Notes under the pieces: model-generated
Told to the model about the DNA's origin: nothing
The model's database searches: none
What the model saw: only the letters and a program-made list of their open reading frames with translations
Origin: Anisodus tanguticus
Lineage: Eukaryota > Streptophyta > Magnoliopsida > Solanales > Solanaceae
Reading direction: 5' to 3'
NCBI GenBank assembly: GCA_034509755.1
Contig: CM067552.1
Location: 24,303,821-24,367,820, forward strand
Length of the DNA: 64,000 nt
In this document: positions 45,481 through 57,690 of the stretch, in pieces
How positions within the stretch are numbered: the first letter of the stretch is position 1
Layout of the letters: each line of letters starts with the position of its first letter
Position numbers and translations under genes: made by a program

Positions 45481-46166
45481 TTTGTTTCAGTTTTAATCAA
45501 CTTGTTTGATAAATAAATTGTGGAAGGAAAGTTGGAAATCATGCTAGAACTTTTGATGATATTCTGGACTGTTTTGGAATGTGTTCTTGAGTTCTTATGG
45601 CTGCAAATTCTTGGAGTGTAGCTTGAGTATGTTGTTGATTTTTGGGAAGTGGAGGAAGTAGGGGAAATGCTACCCGATTCTTTATAGAAACGAGTTGTCG
45701 TTGGATATACACTATATACTAGTATTCTCTAAGTTGACGAACATATTATAGTTGTTATAGGTTGAAGTGCTATTCGAGTCGAGTTCGTTGTTGTGTTTGT
45801 ATAGACAACAAGAGGTATGTAATGACTAACCTTTCCTTCAAAGCATGATTTTCCATATTTTATGCCAAGCTCTAAGACAAGAAAACACTTAAAGAAGTAT
45901 TTCATTTTCGTATATTGATTGTCCCTTGTTGGAGTACGATTTTTTCTTTGAGAGGTACTCGTTTGATACGTGTGTATAGATTTGTCGGACATAGTCCATG
46001 GTTGATGATATTTGTTACCCTAGCTTTCGTATGTTGATATTTATTGTTTAGTTCATCTTGGCCTATCGGCTGGTGAGATTACCTAGCCTAGAGCTAGTGA
46101 GATTATCTAGCCTATAAACTAGTGAGATACCTAGCCTACGAGCTAGTGAGATACTTGTCCTATCGG
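45481..46166 (+). repeat. 5' LTR of the family B element, part 2
   Basis: Matches the 3' LTR at 54314-54970. It starts with the TTT duplication of the CACTA and ends with ATCGG, the duplication of the solo LTR. It contains the left part of the 24 bp tandem array. Confidence 0.85.
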
Positions 46167-48595
46167 TGTCACACCCCAACTTTGGTGGAGCGGATGACAC
46201 CTAGTGCCACAATTATGTGAGCGACATACTCTGTATTACAAGTAACTTTGTGTACTCAACTACCGGCAAACAGAAAGATCCCAAAATAAGTATATAGACA
46301 TATGGGCCTACGAGGCTTCAACCTGTACAACACTTTACTCACATAGCACTATTGACCACAGGTATACGTACGTCTACAAAAGCCTCTAGGAATGTCTGGC
46401 AAAACAACTTGATCGGGACAGGGCATCGACCTACCCAAATAGCCTGTAAGTTATACAAGTGTCTAGACTCGGCTACTCTAGGAGGAAGTGGAGCTCACCA
46501 AACCCATGCTGATCAATTAAGATGTCTACTGGAAAGGATGCACGCCTGAGAACCTGAACCTGCATCATGACGTACAGCGTCCCTGAAAAAAGGTATGTCA
46601 GTACAAAATAATGCACCGAGTAAGTAAAGAAGATAAGCATAACAACAAGTAATGTAACTTTTATTAGGAACAAGTACAAAATAGCTACAAATAGAACAGA
46701 ATCTATCGCTTACTTGTAAGCTGCACTCTACTTGAGATTCTAATAACTGTACCAAATAAGATGTCCCCATGGATTCAAGTTACGTCTACAAGCAAAACTA
46801 ATCTCTGTCTCGAAAATACGCTCCACTTGAGCAATAAATGGGCCTTGAAAAGCCAACAAGTAGGCCTCGGGGGCCGCCAAATAAGCCTCGATGGCTAGCA
46901 AGTGAGCCCGAAGGCTAGCAAATAAGCTCAATGGCTGACAAATAAGCCGCAAGGACCAACAGGTCTTATCGCTCAACGCCACTAAGATTTATGTATGTTA
47001 ACTCATCCAACTATAGTTTCCATTTTCTTAGGGTACACCATACGATACATAAAATTATTCACAAGTAATGCAACTAAGGAAGTAATACTACTAATGTAAC
47101 CCTCGTGGACAACTATACGACTAACAAGTGTGTGACCAACTCTTACAACAACTGCCCTCTTGGGGCTCTTATTTTAAGAAGACAACTAATGATTCCAAAA
47201 AAAACTCTATATGATCATATTAAATAGTACAATATCCATTGAAGATATAATAGTTAGAAGGGAATCTACTAAGCAAATGTAACTATCAACTAGTATATAA
47301 GTCAAACTCTTATTACACCTTTCATCTTCCGGGATTTTAACCCTTACTATCCGCCTACTACTATTACACACAATCGAAATTCCGAGACACAAGTACTAAT
47401 ACATCTTGCAAGCCAATTTACTCAACTATTTACGATAATTCTATTGCAACGAATCAAGTAAATGCTAATGAACTTAGGAACAAACATACAAATTACCGAA
47501 CTCTCAACTCAACTTTACACCTCTCAAATTTGAGGTAGCAGGAATGTCAATTACATGAGTAGAGTACTTATCACAACTTGCTCTTTGTAAATTTCCCAGT
47601 CGAGTATACTTCTAATGAGTCATTCCAAATGAAGGAAGAGATAGCCATTACATACCTTTAGTGTAGACCCCATCGACGATAACAAACTTAACCTTCTGTA
47701 TATGTGACTCTTACTTGATAAATTTATTCACCACTTTTACTTAAGCTTGCAAAGAACAACCATTGCTTCTTCTAAATCCTTTAAAAAGATATAAATCTCT
47801 TCTTCTTGAAAGGGTAACAACACGTTGTTGCACAAGTTGGTAACAATTTCTCTAGGCCAACAATTGAACTATCAAGGTTGCTGAATGTTTTTGACAAGAA
47901 TAACTACTACCCAAAATGAAATCTCAAGTGTTATTCTCACGTATTGGATCGTGGGTCCCCCTCCATCTATTATTATTTAAGGAATAAATGTTTGGCTACT
48001 ATTAGATATACATGCAAGTAGTATGAGTCATATGCTGTCCATTTCTAAAGTCCACGTGGAAAATGAAATTGTGTCTACCCACTAAATCATAATGAAAATC
48101 TAGTCTCCCACTATAGTTATCCAATAATTGATTTTTTTGTCTCCGACTTATAATTCCTCATCTCAAATGGTTTAAATATAAAATTATTATTTCAACACCC
48201 TTCATATACTAATTATCATAATTATGTGATATAGCACTAGTCCATAGTTTTTTGGCACAAATAAAATATTATTTTGAATCCCCATCGTCAAACTTTTAAG
48301 TCAAAAATCCTTTTGGTACTTTGTCCTTTTATACATCGAGCTCTTGATCCGCATACTTGAATATGACCAAAATTACCCGAGGCTCGAGTCTAGTTACATA
48401 CGTTGAACGGTTCAAGACATAGCTCAAAAGTATGAGGTATAATAGTAATACACTAATGCTAAGGTACGGGGTGCTACACTTTTATTGCCTAACTAATGAC
48501 ACATACTAGAGCAAAATTATGAGGTGTTATATATTCCTAAGCTTACATCGACTAACTTATGACAAAACTTAACGTATGAAAATACGGGATATAAA
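46167..48595 (-). mobile_element. Solo LTR, minus orientation, inside the family B LTR
   Basis: On the minus strand it starts TTTATATCCCG (a decayed terminus) at 48595 and ends GGGGTGTGACA at 46167, about 2.43 kb. Flanking duplications are ATCGG at 46162-46166 and 48596-48600. The empty site is in the sister LTR at about 55067-55071. Its tandem array at 46846-46963 and promoter-side motifs relate it to the family C LTR at 18103. No internal region is present, so it results from LTR-LTR recombination. Confidence 0.88.
46846..46963 (-). repeat. Tandem repeat, about 21 bp unit
   Basis: GGCTAGCAAATAAGCCTCGA-like units, five to six copies. Same array as 19820-19945 in the opposite orientation. 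Confidence 0.75.
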
Positions 48596-49396
48596 ATCGG
48601 CTTGTGAGTTACCTAGCCTATGTGCTAGTTAGATACCCGACCTTACAACTGGTGAGATATACACCGAGCCCTATAAGAGGTTGGCTAGTTATGCTATTAA
48701 ATTTTGTATGCATTGAGTCAGGTACATGTACGCGTTCAGATTATTCTTGAGTTCATGACTTCAATTGTTAATTATTCTAGTTACAGTTATTTCAGTTGCC
48801 TTACATGCTTTGGTACATTATATTTGTACTGACGTCCCTTTTGTCAGGGGCGCTGCATTTCATGTGTGCAAATTATGAGAGACACCGATAGACCTTCCTA
48901 GTAGGTGTGGTTGAGTTTAGCTGATTGATAAGCTCTAGATCTTTTGGAATTATCAGGTTCATAGTCATAAGTGTTTTTTTGTTCTGTACAGACCATATAG
49001 GTAGGTCGGGGCCCTATCCCAACCATAGTACAGTTATCACTCTTTAGAGGATTGTAGACGTGTTCTGTATTAGTAGTATTATCAGCATGGCGGCCTTGTC
49101 GGTCCTTGTATACATCCTGTTTGGATTTTGCTGCTTATAGAGACTTATATAGGCCTTGTCGGCCGTGCAGATATGCATACATGTCGGGGTGATCCCATTT
49201 TGATTGAGTTAGTCATTATTTACAGACATTCAAGTGTACAGCCTTGACGGACTAATTTGTGATGTTTTTTTTTACAGGTTGGCCTTATTGGCCTAGATTG
49301 TCTTTCGGGACATAGATTATATGAGTTAAATCATGGTTCACTAGGGCCTAGTAAGTCACTAGGTGTCAGCCACGCCTCCTAAGTTGGGGTGTGACA
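48596..49396 (+). repeat. 5' LTR of the family B element, part 3
   Basis: Collinear with 55067-55870 and ending GGGGTGTGACA at 49396. It includes ACGTCCCTTTTGTCAGGGGC (48832-48851). Confidence 0.88.
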
Positions 49397-49400
49397 AACT

Positions 49401-49412
49401 TGGTATCAGAGC
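49401..49412 (+). other. Primer-binding site, family B
   Basis: TGGTATCAGAGC, a perfect complement to the initiator-Met tRNA 3' end, four bases after the LTR. Confidence 0.92.
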
Positions 49413-51834
49413 AAGTCTATCTTAGGGAGTCTACAAGCCATGTCTAGTACAGTTTTATTTATGGATGTGTTGTGCACCATACTTATAAACATGAGGCTGC
49501 TAGACATTTATGATTGGTTATTATTATTTCATCTCATAGATCGTGCAATAGATTTGAGTTGCAAGAAATCAAATTTGACTCGTGCTTTATATAAGTTTCA
49601 CTGATTGCTAGAAAAGTTTCGAACAGTTCGTATTCGTAGCATGAAAATGAAAGATCCTCATCAGATCATATGAATTAAAGATGCGGATATTATGTTGAAA
49701 TATCAGAGTGTGAGCAATTGTCTCCCTCATATATAGAGAAGGTAATGCAAGTCTAGAAAATTGAAGTGTTGGTTTTGGAATGCAGGGGAAGTAAAGTGAA
49801 GGAGGTGCAGAGTACCCGAATACAAATAGAATGATATAAGCATTATTACACCACTTCCAATGATGATAGGATTATAGTGAAAAGTACCTACCCCAGATCA
49901 TAAATTACAGACGTCAATAGATGTAGTGCTAGAAATAAATGGGATCTCAGGACTTAGTAAGGGTTAGGACAATTCTTACCTTGGGAAATACCAAAGAATA
50001 GTATGAATGTGTCGATAGAACCTTATTAGAGGATATATGCATGATATACCCGGGAATTGTGGATTAGATATGAATTTTTAGAATCTTAAAGATCCAAGAA
50101 CTAAGTACTGGAATCTTGGTAGGAGGCGGATGTTTACAACAGCAATGCTCTTGTCTGATGTATAGACGAGGTATTAAGCGTTTGGAGAATAACGTTGATT
50201 AGAGAAGAGAAAGTTAAATATAGAAGAATGTTTTGTCATAAGTACCTAGACTAAGGTAATAAGTAGTTATGGTAGTAAGATAATGGTGCATAGATAAATG
50301 AGTGATAACGGTATGTTACAATATGACAGGATGACAAATTCTATAGACATGTGATGGAAGAGACAAGAGGAAATAAACCTTGAGACTATAAAAGAGTATA
50401 AGCCATAAAGTCATATCCTTATTTCGAGAAATGAATTGATGACTTCAACGTGATTATCAGAAGGTTAAGTTAGATCCCCTCGAGTAACAGAAATCAGTAT
50501 GAGCTAGTAAACAAGATAATCAAAACATGAATTAGATATTAGAGGATTTGATAATAGTCAACATCGTGAGAATCGTAGAGGTCACGTTTCGGCAATAATA
50601 GAATGGACAACAGAAGAACAACCTTTAAAGATCATGTAGGAAGATGTTTCCCTGAAGCAAACGCTATGACCAAAGTTAAGCTGAAGGGACTAAGTATGCC
50701 AATTAAATTAGATGTCACCCTTGTGCGTAAGAAGTTCAGTTATCCCTGGTATAAAAGGGGTACCACAAGGTGAGTATAGGTCATTAAAATATGAAAAGAC
50801 ACCGAAGATGAAGAGATAAACCATTTACTAGTAGAACTTTAGAGCATTGAAAATTAGTACTCCCCTAAAGGGGAGATAATGGTGTGATATGGTATTAAGT
50901 CATAATTAAGTGGTTCAGGTAAATATAGAATGGTAAAGAAGGAATGTGATAAAAAGGCGAAAAGGAATGAAATTGCATTTATTCAGATCCTAGAGATATG
51001 TCATGACTCCAGAACGTTATGAAAGCACGATGCCGGAAAGAGAGGCAATAAGGGTTCCCGACAGAGATGCCAATTGATGATAAGTGCTAATGCACACTTG
51101 ATACATAAGGGGCTTGTGCGAGAGATAAGCTAAGACAAAAAACATAACCCAAGAGAGGTTGCGCGAAATATAGATATGATAATGGATTGATGATAGTTAG
51201 TAGCTGATTAAAAAAAAACCTAATTATGGATAGACACGAGGTCACGGATAAATCATTAGATCATGCAAGATAAGCATAGTGAACACCAACATAAGAAGTT
51301 CAGTCTCACAGATACTAGATCATAATCATTGAGAAATATTCAGTTATGAGTTGTGGTAGATAAAGGTATCACGTAAGTGTTATAGAAATGAAAGAGAGTG
51401 CCACTGGGCAAACAATTAGGATTTGAGTTCATAAGTAAACCTATGAGCATAAGGGCATAAAGGTAAGCAATAAAGGATAATTATAGGCGAGTAAGATTAT
51501 CGAAAATTCCGCTGGGTTGCGATGTGATAAGCTCGCAGTTTTACAAGAGTCAGAGGGTCTCTCCTAAATATTACAACAAAAGATTAGTTGAGGAATTAAA
51601 GAATAAGGCTTCGACCTAAACATAGTAACCCGAATTCGATAATATAGAAGAAATGATCTTGTAATAACAGTCTCCTTAAAACATTGTAGAAAGTGGCACC
51701 TATTGTTTCTAATAAATGGGAAGTAGAATCAATAGTGATATTCAAAATTATATGAGTTACAGGAAGTTTCAATAAGTATGGGTACTAAGATAAGTCAAGC
51801 ATTCATGCAACAGGTGGCAAACAACCAAGAAAAG
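49413..51834 (+). pseudogene. Decayed gag and N-terminal pol of family B
   Basis: The leader (49440-49560) resembles that at 11151-11310. Beyond it I cannot read Gag, protease or RT. The sequence is purine-rich on the plus strand with stops in all frames, as expected for old gypsy coding DNA after heavy CpG decay. The assignment rests on position between primer site and RNase H. Confidence 0.5.
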
Positions 51835-52090
51835 TAATTGCTTACGGTTAAAAGACAACTGAGAAGGCACGAAAGCAATTATTCAACCTATGACCCAGAG
51901 TTAGCACTCAAGATTTGGAAAATATTATCCATGCAACATACATGTTGACATTCTTATAGTTATAGGAGACTTCTGTATATCATCAAAAGAAAGAATTAAG
52001 CCCACATCACAGACTAAGATTGAATTGCTAGAAGATTATAACATTAATGTCTAATGATGTCCATGAAAGGATAATGTAATAGATAATACC
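51835..52090 (+). pseudogene. RNase H remnant of family B
   Basis: The order and spacing of the plus-strand copy at 14220-14490 can still be followed through frame changes: a LTHE-like NYSTYDPELALKIW block (about 51875-51925) and an ELLEDYNINV-like block (about 52020-52055). Deletions of a few codons have occurred. Confidence 0.6.
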
Positions 52091-53029
52091 TCGAGCCATA
52101 GATTGAAAGGCAGCCTAGGTAGAAAAGATAAAAAAACAACTCAATAGTTACATCACCCAAGAAAATCAGGAGTATTATTATTAGACCTAAATGATTATAG
52201 GAATCGTGACTCAGAAGATTGCAGAAATCACTCTTAGTAGCAGAAGTAGAGAAAGATGGTACATTGACCATATTCTATAAATGTACTATGATAAAGAAAA
52301 GTTCAAAGAGTATTAGCCTTAGAGATAACAAAAGATGAAGTGGAGATGTCGTGGTTAAGTATGTGTCCTGACTGTTACAGGACTCCAAGATATTGTTAGG
52401 GCGAGAAAGTAATCCTTATCATTTAATAATGAGCCCAGCCGACAATAAAGTTGTAATCTGGAATACTGTGGTAACAAGAAAATATGACCTAAGATGAGTG
52501 ACATCATGTGATCGATACTTCAAAGATAACTACGAGATATATAGTGTAACGTGGATGAATGACTCTCCAACTCGCCTCCATTCAGTTCAAAAGTGTCTGC
52601 TAGGACAAGCTATGATAACATAGAAATGTGTGAGCTTTTATAGCAATACAACTTAGAAAAATCAGGATATGAATGAACTAAGATGGAAAGTCAAGTATGA
52701 ACTTTTACGAGAAGGAGATACATTAAGAAGCTAGCATATAAGAGCGAAAAGTTGATGCACATTCTAAATCACTTATTCCTTAAGCAGAGCAGAAACACAT
52801 GCATACCCCTATGCCAGGTGCGACAGAAGGGTTGAATATGAATGCTACAAGTACAGAAGCCTAGAGGATAATAACCAAGTTTAAGAAATGTAAAGCAAGA
52901 ACTATAAGAGCCAAGTGAACGAGTCCCTCGGGAGGACAATATTATGAGGGACAATTATACGATGGCCAAGGTTGTACAACGTGTGGAAAGTCATAGATGA
53001 TTGAGTATTCCGAATGGTGTCACCTATGA
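52091..53029 (+). pseudogene. Decayed integrase region of family B
   Basis: It lies between RNase H and the integrase C-terminus. No DDE residue can be placed by eye and stops are dense. Confidence 0.45.
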
Positions 53030-53400
53030 AAAGGAGTCCTGAGGTCTGATAAGAAAGGAAAGCTTAGCCCGAGATATTTGGGGCCTTACAGAAACCTTAG
53101 GCAGGTAGTGCAAATAGTTTATGAGCTAGTGTTACATCCAGAGTTAAAATCCGCTCATCCGGTTCTCTATGTATCTATGTCACAGAAGTGCATTGGAGAC
53201 CCTTCTCGGGTTTTCATAATAGATGACGTTCAAATTATAGAAGGTATACCCTACGAGAAGATTCCAATTGTTATTTTTAGATCAAGAGTTTCGTAGGTTG
53301 CGGACTGAAGAGGTAGCCTCCGTGAAGGTGTTATGGTGAAACAAGAACATTGAGAAAATGACGTGGGAGGCTGAAGAGGGGATGGAATCTAAATATCAGA
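53030..53400 (+). pseudogene. Integrase C-terminus and chromodomain, family B
   Basis: Starting at 53058 the frame encodes KGKLSPRYLGPYRNLRQVV, then YELVLHPELKSAHPVLYVSM and KCIGDPSRVFIIDDVQIIEG in the open frame 53078-53296. After a frameshift the chromodomain follows: EVASVKVLW, a stop, and MTWEAEEGMESKY (to about 53397). This is the best-preserved coding part of the element and confirms a chromovirus. Confidence 0.85.
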
Positions 53401-53733
53401 CTGAAGGTTCTAAGCTTTTATAGTCGATTATAGGTTCTTTTATTTTATTACGATATTAGATACCAACCTTCGTTCTATGATTTGATATGGTTTAAGATGA
53501 AATGTTACAACACAACTTGGAATACACTAGTAGACCTTGAGGTGAGTTTTATGACTACGATGTCTATTATTGATGGACGTGTGAGGCCCAATGTTGTATT
53601 TATGATTGATTGGCCCTGCGTGGCACATATAGTGTGTTTTCTGGGTGCGTGTAGGTTGGCTTTAGTCCATTTTATAGAGGAGATTAAATTTTTGCAAGTC
53701 TCTAAGAGTTAACGTTCAAGGACGAATGTTTTT

Positions 53734-53747
53734 AAAGGGAGGAAGGA
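53734..53747 (+). other. Polypurine tract, family B
   Basis: AAAGGGAGGAAGGA directly before the 3' LTR start TGTTACATCC. The upstream tail has AAGGACGAATG as in the other families. Confidence 0.88.
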
Positions 53748-55870
53748 TGTTACATCCTGTACTTTAGTCCATTTTATAGGGAGAATTATGGACAAAATTT
53801 TTAGCCAAACTTTATGGGAGCATATCTACTTGTATATAAGGATCTATGGTCTGAATAAACTATCTAAACTCAAGTTCAGCGAGTCTACGTTCCAACGTAA
53901 CAAATCGTTCATCAATCGGAGATTTATACAAAGGTTATAAACATTTTAAGAAAGCACTATAGAGTAGACCTAAAAATGGTGGAAAGTATGGATCGTACAT
54001 CCAACCGTACTTCTAGGTAGTGGGAATGTTTTTACATGTTTATATTTGGTGGCTTTATGTTCTAAGCTCATATCTCTCATTTTACATATCCAAAACCCTC
54101 ATAAACTCTCTCTCCAAGTTCTCATATCAAGTGGGGGATAAATTAAGGTGAATCAAGGTGATTAATACACCAAAAGGCTAAAGAACCTTGTTAGAGTAGT
54201 GTTGATCTTCTTGTGGTGAATTTGGAGTTTCCTTTAAGGTGAAGTAATCTGAAGTTTGAAGTTGTTCTTGTTATTTGAGGTAATGTTTCATCTCTTCTTA
54301 ATGTAATTCAGTTTGTTTAGGTTTTAGTCAACTTTGTAGTAAAAAAATTATGGAAGGAAAGTTGGAAATCAAGCTAGAACTCTTAATGATATTATGGATT
54401 ATTTTGGAATGTGTTCTTGAGTTCTTATGGCTGAAAATTCTTGGAGTATACCTTGAGTATGTTGTTTATTTTTGGGAAGTGAAGGATGTAGGGAAAATGC
54501 TATCCGATTCTTTATAGAAACGAGTTGTTGTTGGATATACATTGTAGACTAGTATTTTCTAAGTTGACGAACGTATTATCATTGTTATAAGTTGAAGTGC
54601 TAGTTGTGTCGAGTTCATTGTTGTGTTCGTATAGACAAAAAGAGGTATGTAATAGCTAACTTTTCCTTCAAAGCATGATTTTCCGGATTTTATGCCAAAC
54701 TCTAAGACAATAGAATGTTTAAAGAAGTATTCCATTTCCGTAGATTGATTGTCCCTTGTTGGGAGTACAATTCAGTATTTGAGAGGTACTTGTTTGATAT
54801 GTGTGTATATATTTGTCGGACATATTCCATGGTTGATGATATTAGTTACCCTAGTTTTCATACGTTGATATTCATTGTTTAGTTCATCCTGGCCTATCGA
54901 CTGGTGAGATTACCTAGCCTATGAGCTAGTGAGATTACCTAGCCTACAAATTAGTGAGATGCCTGGCCTATCGGCTGGTGAGTTACCTAGCCTATGAGCT
55001 AGTCAGATTACCTAGCCTATGAGCCAGTGAGATAGCTAGCCTACAAGCTAGTGAGATGCCTTGCTTATCGGCTGGTGATTTACCTAGCCTATGTGCTAGT
55101 GAGATACCCGGCCTTACGCCTGGTGATATATACACCGAGCCCAACAAGTGGCCGGCTAATTATGATATTACATTTCGTACACATTGAGTAAGGTAAAGGT
55201 ACGCGTTCTCAGAGTATTCTTGAGTTCGTGTCCTCAGTTGTTAATTATTTCAGTTATAGTTATTTCAGTTGCCTTACATGTTTCGGTACATTATATCCAT
55301 ACTGAAGTCCCTTTTGTTGGGGAGCTGTACTTCATGCATGCATGTTCCGAGAGACAGTCCGATAGACCTTCCCAGTAGGTGTGGGTGACTTCAGCTGATT
55401 GGTAAGCTCCAGATCCTTTGGAGTTACCATGTTCATAGTCATACGTGTTTTTTTTGTCTTGTACAGACCATATGGGTAGGTCGAGGCCCTGTCTCGACCA
55501 CAATACAATTATCAATCTTTAAAGGTTTGTAGACGTGTCTTGTATTAGTAGTAGTATTAGCATGGAGGCCTTATCGACCCTTATATATATCATGTTTGGA
55601 TTTTGCTACTTACAGAGACTTATATAGGCCTTGCTGGCCGTGCATATATGCATATATGTCGGGGTGATCCCATTTTGGTTGAGATAGCCATTATTTATAG
55701 ACATTCCAGTGTACGGCCTTGTCGGCCTAATTTGTGATGTTATGTTTATAGGTCGACCTTATTATCCTAACTTGTCTTTTGGGACATAGATTATACGAGT
55801 TACAGCTTGGTTCACTCAGATCTAGTAAGGCACTGGGTGCCGGCCACGCCTCCTGAGTTGGGGTGTGACA
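53748..55870 (+). repeat. 3' LTR of family B
   Basis: It begins TGTTACATCC and ends GGGGTGTGACA. It lacks about 150-200 bases near its start relative to the 5' copy (38760-38930). It carries neither the CACTA nor the solo LTR, and so serves as the empty-site control. A ten-unit tandem array lies at 54892-55128. Confidence 0.88.
54892..55128 (+). repeat. Tandem array, 24-25 bp unit, ten copies, in the B LTR
   Basis: The unit is AGCCTATGAGCTAGTGAGAT plus TACCT with variants. CTAG at both sides of the core makes each unit partly self-complementary. The 5' LTR has about seven units (46054-46166 and 48597-48660). Confidence 0.85.
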
Positions 55871-56380
55871 CTCTTAATCCCCATAGAGTTTCGGGCATAC
55901 ATCCCGAACTACAAAAAAATGAAAAAGGCTCCAACTTGGAAAAGAAGTTTTTCAAGTACAAAAGAAAGGTACAACAAAGTAAAGCAGATCAACATCAGAA
56001 CACACAAATACATAGCACAGACATAGTGTCACACTCAGTGAACGATTAGTCACTCCTTACCCAAATGTTATCCTACCATTTTCCAAGCCAACATTATAAC
56101 CCTTAATAAGCCCTACATGATCCTATGTCGAGGTTCTCACATTAGTGGATAATTACATGTTGGTCAAGCCTATGGTATCACAATTGCATGCATTGAACAT
56201 CTTTCTGAGTGTGAGTGTACTTCTCAAGCGTCCTAATGTTTTAAAAAAATATAGAAATATGTGTGTAAAAAGGATTTTATTTCTGGTGAAGGCAATTGAA
56301 AAATGAGGATAGGTATAGTCCAAAACCTTTGCTTGAAGAAAGATGAACAAATCTTATCGATAATTAGGTATGTCTAAGGT
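55871..56380. other. Unassigned flank
   Basis: No recognisable protein or LTR end. CTCTT (55871-55875) would be the right target-site duplication of the family B element, but I cannot find its partner near 38718, which suggests rearrangement. Confidence 0.3.
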
Positions 56381-57267
56381 ACCACTTGAAGGTCTTAGAT
56401 ATTGTAGATTTTGATGCTATACTTGGAATGGATTGGTTATATCCATTGTTGACATCAAAATTTTGCTTGCCGTGCTTAAAATTAATGCCTCATAGGGTTA
56501 AAAGAACGAAATAACATTTTTACACAATTTTACATTCTTCGATGATGTATTGATGATTACCCTTATTTTTGGAAATTTTATCAATTTATTGTTATTTTCA
56601 AGAATCACTATTTTGCACATGTACATCGTATTACAACGATTTTGTGCAATTAATAATCATTTCTTAATTTTACAGCATGCACATTTTGATATCTTATACA
56701 TTAATACATAGATTTTAATTTATATACATACATTATTATTAAAACATATATTAGTTAACTATATTTTAGTATAGTCACTCAATGCAGTAAAATCAGAGCA
56801 GTTAATCATAAAAGACGGGGCAAATATTCGATCAAGTCAAGATCGCAACACCTTTTTAGATGAGACATTTTAATTTATGGGTTGGGATCTTTATATTTTG
56901 TTTAATAAGTCTTTATACTCCGGTTAAAGGGGTAATGGTCCATTGGATATTAACCTAGGGACTTAAAAAGGTACTAAAGGGACAAGAGGGGGTATGCTAT
57001 TATCCATTGAATAAAATGAGGGGTCAATTTGTATTATAAAGAAAAAGGGAGGGGCATTCTCTACATACAAACTAAATTTTTCAGATTATTGTTATCTTAT
57101 AAAGCCTAATCTCCTATCCTCCGGCCACTGACACCCACCACAACACCACTGTCGATGAAAACTCTGGCAATAACAAACAACCATCATCTTTCTCTTCATC
57201 ACCGCTCTGTCACCACCATGAACCACCATCAAACCACCTCCACCTCCTCAACGAACACCGACCATAC
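56381..57267 (+). repeat. Unit X, copy 2
   Basis: Homologous to 37801-38717, starting at the same point inside a gypsy protease (LDIVDFDAILGMDW). TATA-like TTATAAAGCC lies at about 57095. ATG at 57153 gives MKTLAITN and then a different frame from copy 1. No gag precedes it here. Confidence 0.75.
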
Positions 57268-57690
57268 CACCACCCATTGCTCCTTCTCTGTCCCTCTCTC
57301 ATTTTGATCGACCAAAGAAAACCTGGAGACCATGGCGTTACACCAAGGAGTAAACCACCACCACCACCACACAACCCACAATCGCTACCCCCATTGCTTC
57401 ACAAACCAACGACCCTTTTCTCTATTATTCTTTTCTCCTTCATTCTTCTTCATCACTGTCCAACTCTTCTGTGCTTTGGCGATACAGATCTGGCTAGTAG
57501 CCATTTTTCTTCTTCTTTATTATTGTTATCTTCATGTTCATTTCCATATATGGACAGAAATAATGAAGCTCCATTGAACCTCACAGCTAGCTCTATTTTC
57601 AAATTATTTTCTTCCGATCCTTACCATTGGTGTTCTGTTTTGGTTATTATCTTTGTTTTTGCTTAGTTATGTTGATGTTGTGTTTGTTGT
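57268..57690 (+). other. C- and pyrimidine-rich continuation of unit X, possible captured gene leader
   Basis: It is present only beside copy 2, because copy 1 is cut by the family B LTR. The longest frame (57277-57666, 129 residues) has Pro and His runs and hydrophobic stretches (SIILFSFILLHHC, VLVIIFVFA) but no domain I recognise. The base composition resembles a plant gene 5' region rather than an LTR. Confidence 0.35.

Larger units (their letters stand above)
38718..55870 (+). mobile_element. Family B Ty3/gypsy element with nested insertions
   Basis: The 5' LTR is in three pieces (38718-39458, 45481-46166, 48596-49396), split by a CACTA and a solo LTR. A perfect primer site lies at 49401, decayed pol at 49413-53733, a polypurine tract at 53734-53747, and the 3' LTR at 53748-55870. 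The pieces of the 5' LTR are collinear with the 3' LTR, which proves the nesting. Only the end of RNase H and the integrase C-terminus with chromodomain can be read. Confidence 0.85.

Noticed and set aside
48471..48595. TGTAGCACCCCGTACC (minus strand from 48478) as the true start of the solo LTR
   Set aside because: Its flank does not match the left flank. Using 48595 gives the perfect ATCGG pair and the empty site in the sister LTR. The inner motif is probably an internal repeat of an LTR-start-like sequence.
54892..55128. Regular spaced repeats as a CRISPR array
   Set aside because: The units are contiguous, without unique spacers, and lie in a plant LTR.
57277..57666. 129-residue frame as a real protein-coding gene
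   Set aside because: Pro- and His-rich low complexity, no recognisable domain, and the homologous unit X copy does not extend into it. Kept only as unassigned sequence.
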